Shown here: piece by piece, positions 24,101-32,684 of the stretch
Layout: every line of letters starts with the position of its first letter
Position numbering within the stretch: position 1 is the first letter of the stretch
Virus record (IMG/VR): IMGVR_UViG_3300009786_000019
Location: 1-51,111 of that record
Length of the DNA stretch: 51,111 nt
Origin: a virus
Strand: one strand, 5' to 3'
Made by a program: the position numbers and the translations under genes
Notes under the pieces: generated by a model
What the model was told of the DNA's origin: nothing
Database searches by the model: none
The model's input: only the letters and a program-made list of their open reading frames with translations

Positions 24101-25183
24101 ACCGGACATTAAAGATTCCAAGCCAATAAAAGCTTTAGGGTTTTTTGCAGCTTCAGTCAAACCTTTTGCCACACCTTCTGCAATCGCAGTCGGAAGTCTT
24201 GCTTTAATAGGCCCTTTTGTTGCATCAGGCCTAACTTTCTCTTTAAGTTTTCCGATACGAGTTGTAGGTGCGGGCCGGTCTCTAAGCCTCATTGCCCGTT
24301 CAAACTCTTTTCGGCCCAGACTTCTGATTAAAGCCTCATCCATTACTTTCGGATCAAATTTACCAGACGCTACCGCTTTAAAGTTTTTTAAGAACTTTAG
24401 ACCTTGAAAGCTTTCTACAACGGGTTTTATAGCTATTTTTGCGGCTGCCGCTGGGGTTGCCAAGGCGCTAATACCATAAGTAAACGTTTCCCCCGCATTG
24501 TATGAAGATTGCAAAGAAGGCAACAAAATGGGGTCATCTGCATCAAAAATAAAATCATCAACTAAACTGCCTAAATAAGCAGCAGCACCCCCGCCAATAA
24601 ACCCGCCTACAATAGCAGCACCACCTACAACCAAAGGTCCATAAGGACCCGCATAAGCCGCAGGTACAGCAGCCGCTATAGCAGCCGCTCTTGCACCCGC
24701 AAGGCCCCCCGGTATAGAAAAAGCCGCAGGTACAGCAGCCCTCCCTGCACCAGCTCTTAAAGCGTCTAATCGCGGGGACGGCTCTACAAATTTTTGTTCG
24801 CCAGTTTCTTCGTCAACCACAGGGATGTTGTCGTATTTACCGTAGTCTTCTACATCTGTAAACAGTGTTAAAATCTGTTCGTCATTTTGCCGCCTTCCAG
24901 ATGGGCCAAGGGACTGATCAACACTAGGCAATATGTCCAAAATTGGTGAAGTTCCATCCAGTAATTCTTCATATATAATTTCAGTTTCAGGGAACAAAGC
25001 ATTAACAACCTCAACAACTTCTTGAGTAACTCCGGTTAATCCTTTTTCTTTTATTTTTTCTTGAAAATAAAGAGGGTCGTTAAAACTGTAAAGTGCGCCA
25101 GACAGAGGCGCAGGAGTTGTTGAAGCAGGAACGCTACTTTGTCCATTAGTTAAAGCGGGGGAGCTAGTCGTTGTCGTAACCAT
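21188..25183 (-). CDS. Large internal virion / ejection-type protein
   Basis: 1331 residues, the largest protein here. After a Thr/Ser/Pro-rich start, residues 150-215 form Ala/Gly-rich hydrophobic segments (G-G-L-A-G-A-R-A-A-A-I-A-A-A-V-P-A-A-Y-A-G and V-V-G-G-A-A-I-V-G-G-F-I-G-G-G-A-A-A-Y), then a long helical body rich in K, E and Q. The C-terminus is proline-rich and ends E-E-Q-G-I-G-S-L-R-S-E. Size, membrane-seeking stretches and position after the tail genes fit a core protein that enters the cell envelope with the DNA, as in P22 gp16 or T7 gp16. No lytic domain seen. Confidence 0.6.
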   Translation of the reverse strand: MVTTTTSSPALTNGQSSVPASTTPAPLSGALYSFNDPLYFQEKIKEKGLTGVTQEVVEVVNALFPETEIIYEELLDGTSPILDILPSVDQSLGPSGRRQNDEQILTLFTDVEDYGKYDNIPVVDEETGEQKFVEPSPRLDALRAGAGRAAVPAAFSIPGGLAGARAAAIAAAVPAAYAGPYGPLVVGGAAIVGGFIGGGAAAYLGSLVDDFIFDADDPILLPSLQSSYNAGETFTYGISALATPAAAAKIAIKPVVESFQGLKFLKNFKAVASGKFDPKVMDEALIRSLGRKEFERAMRLRDRPAPTTRIGKLKEKVRPDATKGPIKARLPTAIAEGVAKGLTEAAKNPKAFIGLESLMSGAAASGAYLAEEIAPGSVLARLGFELSTAGATPLVTKTGTALFGGLLDYGKRAIAIAKSPQEAAETFVGDKTGKQAASRLFKFIFTHPEFPTSGTPEEEIAALRKILLDPSIELPDDIAATASAQVKDTPFSSILKELDRQLSASSDALAMASDAGKEQFISEAKRKIEALALVDHPEALTMASIIQQGLMEQQLVNSMELAVNTLETSLRKIYPDITNLDEIPQDKANEIAPKLYELLEKQIAAFKKREGQLWDEIPNFTIAGPFNKQDGSSSGVPAMVEIFGLSANKGGLDFGRVRGSKAEFESALGDYKADIDDIIDFFTGATNQDGSLKVTVNPLDLETFQSIRSALKKKTRSMISGVVPNAQGGEFLGRLVRAMDEDLYSLDPQTAGRQAYLDAKAYSFAGANVFKRTLLGQMTRTTGDGAGLIDASDALNLLKKGSRIEAQRVEQIMRAAQEFDDSFAPGVMDRKAFKEIGFEEKFEGVETVDFTDSAGRQQRNVPFNAAQQEEELGETVLEAIRNVNREFVNQTTDPVTGEVVSRTVDSKKLETFRNSERAQRLFSTFPTLKKDLSSLEKAQQLINATTIDNNVLKNTSENVAFRLFLKRPESAATTMSQILSGTSSEGVNIPPARTLQRMVDNIKQLGDVVDPETGVSYTTKQVLEGFRASLINAAALKSGNFGTKFNAKAFQSYLFDPLKSVDLSLDFKLIDFMKKNDLVDDQYVKNLQQMIKTINSVDEAFETGDLSPILFKKGSVAKLGALKIAGALAVGTALERFKGLIKSIPGFGNVIQGDLVGAGVVAGSVGAQAGPRLFITGPETLIVQEMVRIMENPKALAAALRETTDEKQFGKSVSAVNQLLGETLIRRNPMFVKEVPPVIEEEVREEQPATTIVPLPDPQASLQPVPQFMDRESRQLQRAETTPTMSPPPAAPAPAPSGPVDRSRYAALFPSDITSGLIRAEEQGIGSLRSE

Positions 25184-27858
25184 TATTTTCTCTCCCGCTG
25201 TCGATTAAGCTCATCTCGTAAAGTGCTTTGATCGTCATTTCGATTACCTGACTGTGTTTCACCAAAAGCAGAGTTTGGAAAGCCTAAAGCAAGTTTTAAG
25301 TTATCTTCAAAAGCAACCAGTTCTGCAATTACACTTTCTAAACGTCTTTGTTCTCGTTGAATTGGCAACAATTTAGAAGCTTCAGGTACATTAATATTAA
25401 AATAGTCAGGCAAACTCAAAGCATTATCCGCAAACAAAATTTGCAACTGTTCACGTATACCGCCTACGGCTGCTAAATTATTTGCATCGTATGCAAAAAT
25501 ACCTGAATTAACTTCATCTTTTACACGTTCAATTTCTGCCGAAATACGAGCGGGTATACGGTTCTCAATAGTTGTATCAACTAAAGCTCCTGTCAGTTGC
25601 AACATCAAATTTTGCATTTTTCTATCAACGTCAAATTTCATTTTGCCGTCTGGGGTAAGGCGGTCCTCTTTAAGACCAAGTTCTCGAAAAAGTTCTCTCG
25701 CATTGTCTATAACTCTATCGGGAATGCTGCCAATTCCAATATATTTTTCGAGTTCTAGGTCTTCTGCTGAAAAAATTGACGTTGGGCGTAATCGCCAAGC
25801 CAAAGAATCAGGATTTACCTGACCGCTAGGATTAAAATATAATTTTTTAAACTCAGGGCTTTGATAAATTTCTACAGGAACTTTACCGTCTTTATACTGT
25901 CTTCCAATTTCAGCAGCAATTTTTATCTGGTTTTGTAGTTTAGTCTCTCTTCTTTGCGCTTCGTTTAGTACAGCTTCGCCTTTTGCTACGTCCCCTGCGT
26001 TTAGAAACTTTTCAAGCTCTGGCGTAACAGGTTTAATTTGAGGAAACAGCTTTGAAAAATCTGAAGTAGGTAGACCGCTTTCTAAACGAGTTCTGTAAGA
26101 ATTTGTTACTAATTTGGTCGGAGTGTCTGCACTTGTAATAGTGCCGCCCTGACCGTCTGGTCGTTCTTTTGGCGAATATTGTTCCGCTATGGCTGCTTCA
26201 ATAATTGCAACACTTTCAGGATCTAAAGCTCCGGTTCCGTAAGCCGCCATACTAGTTGGATCTGATAAAATTCGTAATGTATCGCTTAGTTGTGGCTTGT
26301 CAGCTTTGATAGCGGCAGTTCCCGCTAAAACGAGACTATCAGGGTGTAATGCCTGAAGCTCAGAAAGACGATTTGCACCATCGGGACTGGTAACGTCAAT
26401 TAAATAAGTTTGGCCTGTATCAGTATTCACGAAATTCTTATAATTAACGCGCTGTGCGGCAGTAGATTGTGTAGCCGGACCTGTAAGAACTTGGTTTGGG
26501 TCCTTAACAAGTGCGTCGTACTCAGGTGTTCTTTTTATTACAGTGGTAAGATTTCCAGTTGTTTGGTCTTGAAAATTTACTGGTTTTGGTCCTGTATCGC
26601 TTTGACTAGCGGCACCAAACTCGACAAACCCCATTTGCGAGTAAAAGCGTTGTACACTTTTTGGAACGTTTATCATAGTATCTGGTCGGCCTTGCAAACC
26701 AATATTTACCATTCCGGTAGGCATGTTTTTAATTCGTTGCAATGCCCTAGCTTGTTCAGAAGCAGTTAAATCGCTTCTACTTTTTATTGCGCTTTGTAAT
26801 GCCGCCGTGTCTAAAGTTAAAGTCTGTTTTTGTCGAGTTAATTCTTGTTCTTTTTTTAAATCAAACAAGCTTTGACTTCTTGCCCCAAGCTTATCGAACA
26901 ACTGTGTTTCTTGTGCGGATTCTGCCAAACGTTCAGCGGGACTCATTTGCCGTGAGCCGGGAGTCGCGAACGCTAACGCGGTGTTCGCAACGTCAAACAG
27001 CATTTGTGCTTGCGTTTGCTCTCTTTGTTGTTGCAATAGTTGCTGGTTCAACTCGTCACTAGGCCTGATACTTCGATATACGTCTTTGAACTCACTAAAT
27101 TCTTCTTTCAAAGTTGGTACATCAATTGTTGGATATTGATTTTGCAATAAAGCTAATTGTTCAGGCGTGGGGACTTCAGGACGAACAACACGTTGCAGAT
27201 TTTCATCAGCAAAATACTGTACGGCACCCCCTTGGTTAAAATTTACAGGGGGCTGACTACCAACCTCCATCATTGCAGCTTCGGCGGGCATCTCAGGAGC
27301 CATATTGACGGTAGACATAATGCCCTCGGCCATCGGACCCTCTACCGAAGTTTCCATCATTTCTTCTTCGGCTAAACTGCCAATACCCTGATCAATACCG
27401 GCAAGCTGCATGACAGGCTGCACCAGAGCTAATACTGTATCCGGCGTTTGTTGTGCATCATCAGGACCCACATATTCTGCAAGTTCTGCTCGGCGGGCTT
27501 CAACCGGTTGCACATCTCCGCGAACCGCGTTCATCATTTCTTCCAAATCGTCAGAATCTTCAAGCGTGTCCATCTGCCCTTGCATTTGCTCAAAAATTTG
27601 AGTAAATCCTTCGGGAGAGGCTTGTCCTTCTTGCGGCATCATCATGGGATCTTGCGGCATCATTGCTGGTCCGGGAGCCGCGATCATCGGTTCTTCCATC
27701 ATCATGGGCGCTTGAGGGACCATGCCACCCTCTTGCTTTTCGATTACGCCGCGCCCCATCAAAATGTCTTTTTGGGTAACTTGCCCATCACCGCTCAAGT
27801 CAGGAAAGGCTACGCCCCCCATCTTAAACATCTGACGATTCATTAAACCTCTGTTCAT
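25183..27858 (-). CDS. Virion protein with EF-hand-like loop and Met/Pro-rich region
   Basis: 891 residues. Near the N-terminus D20-L-S-G-D-G-Q-V-T-Q-K-D31 fits the 12-residue EF-hand calcium loop (acids at 1, 5 and 12). Residues 45-75 are Met/Pro-rich. D-Q-G-I-G-S-L-A lies at about residue 155-160. The rest (about 230-890) is a long, helix-rich, Gln/Leu-rich body with no enzyme motif. Its ATG overlaps the previous stop as ATGA, and its stop overlaps the next start as TAATG, so the two neighbours and this protein are co-translated. Likely an internal core or ejection protein. Confidence 0.6.
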   Translation of the reverse strand: MNRGLMNRQMFKMGGVAFPDLSGDGQVTQKDILMGRGVIEKQEGGMVPQAPMMMEEPMIAAPGPAMMPQDPMMMPQEGQASPEGFTQIFEQMQGQMDTLEDSDDLEEMMNAVRGDVQPVEARRAELAEYVGPDDAQQTPDTVLALVQPVMQLAGIDQGIGSLAEEEMMETSVEGPMAEGIMSTVNMAPEMPAEAAMMEVGSQPPVNFNQGGAVQYFADENLQRVVRPEVPTPEQLALLQNQYPTIDVPTLKEEFSEFKDVYRSIRPSDELNQQLLQQQREQTQAQMLFDVANTALAFATPGSRQMSPAERLAESAQETQLFDKLGARSQSLFDLKKEQELTRQKQTLTLDTAALQSAIKSRSDLTASEQARALQRIKNMPTGMVNIGLQGRPDTMINVPKSVQRFYSQMGFVEFGAASQSDTGPKPVNFQDQTTGNLTTVIKRTPEYDALVKDPNQVLTGPATQSTAAQRVNYKNFVNTDTGQTYLIDVTSPDGANRLSELQALHPDSLVLAGTAAIKADKPQLSDTLRILSDPTSMAAYGTGALDPESVAIIEAAIAEQYSPKERPDGQGGTITSADTPTKLVTNSYRTRLESGLPTSDFSKLFPQIKPVTPELEKFLNAGDVAKGEAVLNEAQRRETKLQNQIKIAAEIGRQYKDGKVPVEIYQSPEFKKLYFNPSGQVNPDSLAWRLRPTSIFSAEDLELEKYIGIGSIPDRVIDNARELFRELGLKEDRLTPDGKMKFDVDRKMQNLMLQLTGALVDTTIENRIPARISAEIERVKDEVNSGIFAYDANNLAAVGGIREQLQILFADNALSLPDYFNINVPEASKLLPIQREQRRLESVIAELVAFEDNLKLALGFPNSAFGETQSGNRNDDQSTLRDELNRQRERK

Positions 27859-30503
27859 CCGAATAACCCCGCTCTATTTGCACCTGCCGCAGCAGACAAA
27901 CCTGCTACACCCAAGCCAAGGAATGTTTGTGCTGGTGACACATTAGGTGAAGATTGTGCAGTCACTGACATTTGTGACGATGGTGCGCCTTTGTAGATGT
28001 CAGACAAAAAGCCCACTCGTTGATAAGGCTCGTAAATCTGCGCCATTTGGTTCTGCCGGTTTGCTTCCAGAACTGCTTGATTCTGCGCTTGCTCAGTTTT
28101 ACCAAGATCGAACAAGAATCCTTGCTCACGTTGTCCCAGATTCTGACCAAGTTCGCCAAGACTGGCCTGTTGTAAGCCCAGTGTACCAAGTTGCTTGCCC
28201 TGCTCAAGCCCTAATCGGGCAACATCGCTGCCAAGTGCCGCGATCCCTTTGCCTATATCCGCTTGCATACCCAGACCTTGTAAACCTAGCTGACCCGACG
28301 CTTGTGCTCCCTGCATACCCATTTGAGCCATGCCTTGGCCCAATCTCCCCGATGTTTCAGCACCTTGCATACCCATCTGAGCTATGTTTTGACCTAATCT
28401 CCCCGATGTTTCAGCACCTTGCATACCCATCTGGCCCATGTTTTGACCTAATCTCCCAGATGTTTCAGCGCCTTGCATACCCATCTGAGCTATGTTTTGA
28501 CCTAATTGACCAGAAGTCTGAGCACCCTGCATACCCATCTGGGCCATGCTTTGTCCTAATTGACCGCTACTTTGCGCTAATCGTCCGGCAAGTTCAGAGG
28601 CTTGCATACCAGTTTGCGCGGCGGCTTGCTCCAGACCTAAGCCTGTTGATGCCAAAGACTGAGCATTAGCAGAGGCAAATTGTTCTGCGGTCATGCCCAG
28701 TTGCGCGGCTTTAGCAGTGTTCTGAGCGGCTTGCTGTTGCGCGGCAAGCCCTAATTGACCCCCGCTCAATGCTCCAGTCTGTCGCAGTTGTTGTGCATCA
28801 AGTCCAGTACGAGCCATTAGCTGCTGACCCGTCAAATCAAGTTGGCCTTGTTGCATAGCTTGTTGTGCGGCTAGTTGTTCCGCCGAAAGTCCAAGACTAC
28901 CTGCGGCTTGTGCCGCCCCTGCTGCGGCCTGAGATCCTTGAGAACCCAGTGCGCCGGTTAATTGTGCGGCTTGTTGTTGACGCGCTTGCTGTTGTTCAAA
29001 GGCTTGTTGCGCTCTTTGCGAGGCGCTTTCAAAACCTGATTGACGTAATTGTGAAGCCGCTTTTGCTTGCTGCTCTAAAACATTTCTTCCCAGTTCACTT
29101 TCCATGATACCGCTTCGGGAACCACCGAAAGCCCCTGCTGACACAGCCTGTGCTCTTTGTTGTTCGCGCTGAATATCGCCCTGCCTTGCAATATCTCCAA
29201 GCGTTCGGTCAATAACCTCTTGTTCAAAAGGGTTCATAAACCGTTGCGACGCATTCGGATCAAACTCGCCGGTAGAACCATACAAATCGGCAATACCCCG
29301 CGCCGCAGTGCCCATGCCGAACTGTCCGGCTCTGGATAAATCTTGTGCCGCTCCCGCAGTAATATCTCGACTACGCGCAGTAGCATCTGCGGCGTCGTCA
29401 TAAGATCTTTGACGGGACCGTAAAGTACCCGCTTGCGCCTGACGTTGAACGTTTTCCGCTGCGCGGCCAACATCCTGAACACCCGACATTGTTTGCCCAA
29501 ACACATCTAAACCGCCTTGTGTGGCGGCACCTAACTGTTGTCCGGCTTGTCCTGCAAGCGCCCTACTCGTTTCCGTAGTAGGCGCTAAACTAGCGCCTAA
29601 TTGCCCAACAATTTCTCTGCCCCGTGTTCCAAGGCCCGTGGCTACTCCAGCAGCACCCGTTGCCGCCGCTTGCATTCCTGCTTGTGCTTGACGGGTATCA
29701 CCTAAACCAGTTCTTAAAGCATCGCCTATTCCCGCTTGCGCTTGACGAGTGTCTCCTAGACCAGTTCTTAAAGCATCGCCTATTCCTGCTTGTGCTTGAC
29801 GAGTGTCTCCTAAACCAGTTCTTAAAGCATCGCCTATTCCTGCTTGTGCTTGACGGGTGTCTCCTAGACCAGTTCTTAAAGCATCGCCTATTCCCGCTTG
29901 TGCTTGACCGGTATCCCGAAAACTTGAGCTTAAAGCATCGCCTATTCCCGCTTGCGCTTGACGGGTATCACCTAGACCAGACCGTAAAGCACTGGTTAGG
30001 CCTCTTTGTGCAGCGCCCGTATCGCGTATACCCGCCCCCAAAGCGCCCGTAATTCCTTGTTGTGCTCCAGAAACTTGAGTACCTACTCCTTGACCGGCGG
30101 CATCCATATATTGTGCCGCTCTGGTTTGATAGGGCTGCGCTTGTGCAATTGCGCCAGATGTTGCTGTTTGTGCCTGACCTAACGTGTTGGTAGCGCCTTC
30201 TAAATAAGGTTGAAAGCCCCCAATACCTCCAGCAGCTTGCGCCAAAGCTTCTCTTTGCAAAGGCGTCATTCCAGCAATTTGCTGTTGTGGGAGTTGTACA
30301 AAGGGCCTTTGCTTCTCTTCAATCTCACCCGTTTCCGGGTTACGCTCTTTGTACGTTTCCATGATCATGTTGCCGTCAGCGTCGTACTGAGGCACACCCA
30401 CGGGTTGTCGTGCTAGGTCTAGAGAATCCCGTAAAAGCCCTAGCTTATAGGCTTCAATATCCGGGGATTCACGGATAATCTGTTCTGTAGTGTCAACGGC
30501 CAT
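27855..30503 (-). CDS. Repeat-rich helical virion protein
   Basis: 882 residues dominated by Ala, Gln and Gly. It contains two unrelated families of tandem 18-residue repeats: near the N-terminus R-T-G-L-G-D-T-R-Q-A-Q-A-G-I-G-D-A-L (about five copies), and near the C-terminus M-G-M-Q-G-A-E-T-S-G-R-L-G-Q-N-I-A-Q (about five). An 18-residue period equals five helical turns, fitting a long fibrous helix. It sits between two ejection-type proteins, so it may be a rod-like core or tape-measure-like protein, perhaps forming a channel. The stop and start overlaps with neighbours are by one to four bases. Confidence 0.62.
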   Translation of the reverse strand: MAVDTTEQIIRESPDIEAYKLGLLRDSLDLARQPVGVPQYDADGNMIMETYKERNPETGEIEEKQRPFVQLPQQQIAGMTPLQREALAQAAGGIGGFQPYLEGATNTLGQAQTATSGAIAQAQPYQTRAAQYMDAAGQGVGTQVSGAQQGITGALGAGIRDTGAAQRGLTSALRSGLGDTRQAQAGIGDALSSSFRDTGQAQAGIGDALRTGLGDTRQAQAGIGDALRTGLGDTRQAQAGIGDALRTGLGDTRQAQAGIGDALRTGLGDTRQAQAGMQAAATGAAGVATGLGTRGREIVGQLGASLAPTTETSRALAGQAGQQLGAATQGGLDVFGQTMSGVQDVGRAAENVQRQAQAGTLRSRQRSYDDAADATARSRDITAGAAQDLSRAGQFGMGTAARGIADLYGSTGEFDPNASQRFMNPFEQEVIDRTLGDIARQGDIQREQQRAQAVSAGAFGGSRSGIMESELGRNVLEQQAKAASQLRQSGFESASQRAQQAFEQQQARQQQAAQLTGALGSQGSQAAAGAAQAAGSLGLSAEQLAAQQAMQQGQLDLTGQQLMARTGLDAQQLRQTGALSGGQLGLAAQQQAAQNTAKAAQLGMTAEQFASANAQSLASTGLGLEQAAAQTGMQASELAGRLAQSSGQLGQSMAQMGMQGAQTSGQLGQNIAQMGMQGAETSGRLGQNMGQMGMQGAETSGRLGQNIAQMGMQGAETSGRLGQGMAQMGMQGAQASGQLGLQGLGMQADIGKGIAALGSDVARLGLEQGKQLGTLGLQQASLGELGQNLGQREQGFLFDLGKTEQAQNQAVLEANRQNQMAQIYEPYQRVGFLSDIYKGAPSSQMSVTAQSSPNVSPAQTFLGLGVAGLSAAAGANRAGLFG
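28290..28560 (-). repeat. Five 54-bp tandem repeats in the 882-residue protein (C-terminal family)
   Basis: The string GCATACCC recurs on the plus strand at 28313, 28367, 28421, 28475 and 28529, exactly 54 bp apart. The units code for 18 residues around M-G-M-Q-G-A-E-T-S-G-R-L-G-Q. Confidence 0.93.
29676..29996 (-). repeat. 54-bp tandem repeats in the 882-residue protein (N-terminal family)
   Basis: The string CTTAAAGCATCGCC recurs at 29713, 29767, 29821, 29875 and 29929, again exactly 54 bp apart. The units code for 18 residues around G-L-G-D-T-R-Q-A-Q-A-G-I-G-D-A-L. They share the period, but not the sequence, of the family at 28290-28560. Confidence 0.93.
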
Positions 30504-32320
30504 TAGGACATAGCCCTCCCTCGTGATTCTAAGTTACGCATTACCGAATACATATTATTGATACCTTTGTTCATATCTCCGTTCCCTGCCCCACGGACAG
30601 CGTTGGTAGTCATTACAAACTCACCGGGCATCAACATGGCTTTCACACTATCTTCGTTCGGTATGCCTTCATTTGGCATTATACCACCGGTCCTACGTGG
30701 GAATATCTCGCCCCCTTCAGCCGCCATTTGCGTTTGGTAAGGGACCAACGGGGAGGCGTATGGACGGTAAGTGGGCCGAAAGCCTTCCGGAAAAATTCGA
30801 TATTTATAAGGATCTGCATCAACATAATCTGAGCCAGTGCGTAGCTTGCCGTCTTCGTCACGGTCTAGTAGACCGGCTTGTTCCTGCTCTGGTACATCAA
30901 AAAACCCCATTGGTGCCGCAGCAAGTGACAAACCAGCCGCTGCCGGTCCAAAACGCCGCATTAAACCGGGGGCTAAACCAGCATCTGCCAGTAGTCTTTT
31001 CGCCGCTTCTTCTTGTAGGGTAGTAGCAGTTGCCTTACTTACCCCTTCTGGCAAAAATTTTGCGTAATCACCGGTCTTTGGAAGAAACAAATCTCTACTT
31101 GCTTCAAAAAACCCTTTCTGACTATCGCCCAGACCAAAATCAAACATTTCTTTGAGGTTTCCCAAAGTCGTGCCAGAGCCGGTTTCGGCAAGTTTTTCAA
31201 TTCCTGAAATTTCGGGGAATGTAGTCTGCCCATAATCAACCTCAAGCGTACCCGGTTTATAAAAACTTGTTGCATCACTAGCTTTTTCAATACCAGTAAG
31301 AACATCAGTAGGGTCTAAAAGATTAGCGTCAGTACCAGTAAGAACACTTTCCCTTGGACCCGCCCCGGCAAGGTTGCTGACCTTACGGAGTTCGCTGGCA
31401 TTAGTACCAGCAACACCAGCGTCAGGACCCAATCCCGATTGGTCAATCGGTATTTCAAGAACGTTTATTTCTTTGTTAAAATCTGCGTTTATCCTATCGG
31501 AAGCACCTGTAACTTCTTTTGGAATATCTGCGTAATTACCGGTCTTTGTGGGATTAAAATCTCTTCCCAACGTTTTGAAAAAACCCTCGCCTCCTTTGCC
31601 AGTAAAAGCATCTTTAAAAGCAGTGCCTGTTTGAGCAAAACGAGCGCCGGGACTAGCTAAAGATTCGCTAATAGCTTGACCTGCTGTCATGTTAGGATCA
31701 ATCGCGCCTTGAATACCTTTAAAAACTCCAGCCGTTGCCCCGGCTATTAAACCCGCTTTTAGGGCATCTTTTATACTGCCGCCTTGTATCAGCGTCCCTA
31801 TGCCAGAACCTAAAGCAGCACCATAAATAGCTCCAAGACCGGTCATGGCTAGACCAATTGCAAGAATCGTTGGCGCAGCTTTCTTGAGGACCTTACCAAT
31901 CTTCTTAAATGCTTTTTTAATGCCTTTGAATATCTTGGAGAAAAAACCAAACTCCATCAGCCCTGTTTCCGGGTTGATGCTGTTTTCGGCATCTCCTACA
32001 ACATAACGCTCCGGATCTTCGATACCGGCTTCGCGTAAGTGTTGAAAAATAGATTCTTTGAGTTCAGGGCTTTGATCAATAAGCCGTCGTGGAACAATTA
32101 ATTCGCCCGTTTCAACGTGCGCTACCTGATCGTCACCAAAACGACCATACGCAGCAATCCGACCAGCCGTGTTTTCAAACCGGGCTATACCTTCATTTCC
32201 GTACTCTTGTTCGGCATTTTGTCTTTCAAGGGCTTGAAAAGCCTTTTCAGACATCACAAAATCACCGATACCGCCGGACGGAACCTCTTCGATTTCGAGT
32301 TGTTCGGCTGTGTTCGCCAT
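30503..32320 (-). CDS. Virion protein with cationic/glycine-zipper membrane segment
   Basis: 605 residues from ATG 32320 (GGAG seven bases upstream; an upstream ATG at 32356 lacks one). Residues about 130-195 begin with a strongly basic helix (F-K-G-I-K-K-A-F-K-K-I-G-K-V-L-K-K) followed by a glycine-zipper hydrophobic segment (A-L-G-S-G-I-G-T-L-I-Q-G-G). Two similar strands occur at both ends: V-A-H-V-E-T-G-E-L-I-V-P-R-R and V-K-A-M-L-M-P-G-E-F-V-M-T-T-N. The basic helix plus zipper resembles membrane-inserting peptides. It may help DNA cross the cell envelope. No enzyme motif. Confidence 0.62.
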   Translation of the reverse strand: MANTAEQLEIEEVPSGGIGDFVMSEKAFQALERQNAEQEYGNEGIARFENTAGRIAAYGRFGDDQVAHVETGELIVPRRLIDQSPELKESIFQHLREAGIEDPERYVVGDAENSINPETGLMEFGFFSKIFKGIKKAFKKIGKVLKKAAPTILAIGLAMTGLGAIYGAALGSGIGTLIQGGSIKDALKAGLIAGATAGVFKGIQGAIDPNMTAGQAISESLASPGARFAQTGTAFKDAFTGKGGEGFFKTLGRDFNPTKTGNYADIPKEVTGASDRINADFNKEINVLEIPIDQSGLGPDAGVAGTNASELRKVSNLAGAGPRESVLTGTDANLLDPTDVLTGIEKASDATSFYKPGTLEVDYGQTTFPEISGIEKLAETGSGTTLGNLKEMFDFGLGDSQKGFFEASRDLFLPKTGDYAKFLPEGVSKATATTLQEEAAKRLLADAGLAPGLMRRFGPAAAGLSLAAAPMGFFDVPEQEQAGLLDRDEDGKLRTGSDYVDADPYKYRIFPEGFRPTYRPYASPLVPYQTQMAAEGGEIFPRRTGGIMPNEGIPNEDSVKAMLMPGEFVMTTNAVRGAGNGDMNKGINNMYSVMRNLESRGRAMS

Positions 32321-32387
32321 TATCTTGCTCCACCGACAATGATCCGTTTTGATCATTGTACTGAGTTTAGTTTATTCAGTCTACGAG

Positions 32388-32684
32388 TTAACTTATCGTC
32401 ACTGTAACTGATCCAACTGCACTTGTTCCCACCGAACCCCGTACATAGGGTGAATTTATTACCGGAACCCTTAACGCCCCACCATGTTCAAAAACAGCCC
32501 CTGTTTCCAAGCCGCTGTCATCGGTCTGTAGATTAGTCAGCGTTATGCCCGTGGCCCGTGATTCTCCGGGGGTGTTAACTTGCTCCTGAAACACGGAAAA
32601 AGTCCGTGTTAATTGCGCCATATAATCCGGCGTATAAGCTTCCGGAGGGTTAGGAAATGGTAAAAAAGTTAAAGCTCTTGCCAT
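32388..32684 (-). CDS. Small structural protein, unknown
   Basis: 98 residues; starts MARALTFLPFPNPPEAY. The C-terminal half (V-R-G-S-V-G-T-S-A-V-G-S-V-T-V-T-I-S) is beta-strand rich. ATG 32684 overlaps the gp10-like gene's stop as TAATG, indicating it is translated with the tail hub and is probably a tail component. No known domain is recognised. Confidence 0.65.
   Translation of the reverse strand: MARALTFLPFPNPPEAYTPDYMAQLTRTFSVFQEQVNTPGESRATGITLTNLQTDDSGLETGAVFEHGGALRVPVINSPYVRGSVGTSAVGSVTVTIS

Noticed and set aside
28290-28560. CRISPR-like array
   Set aside because: The repeats are continuous 54-bp coding units with no unique spacers.
27947-28669. A 240-codon plus-strand open frame with repeats
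   Set aside because: Its repeats are the complement of the 54-bp repeats in the minus-strand virion gene.
29624-30052. A 142-codon plus-strand frame with repeated residues
   Set aside because: It is again antisense to the 54-bp repeats; no ribosome site.
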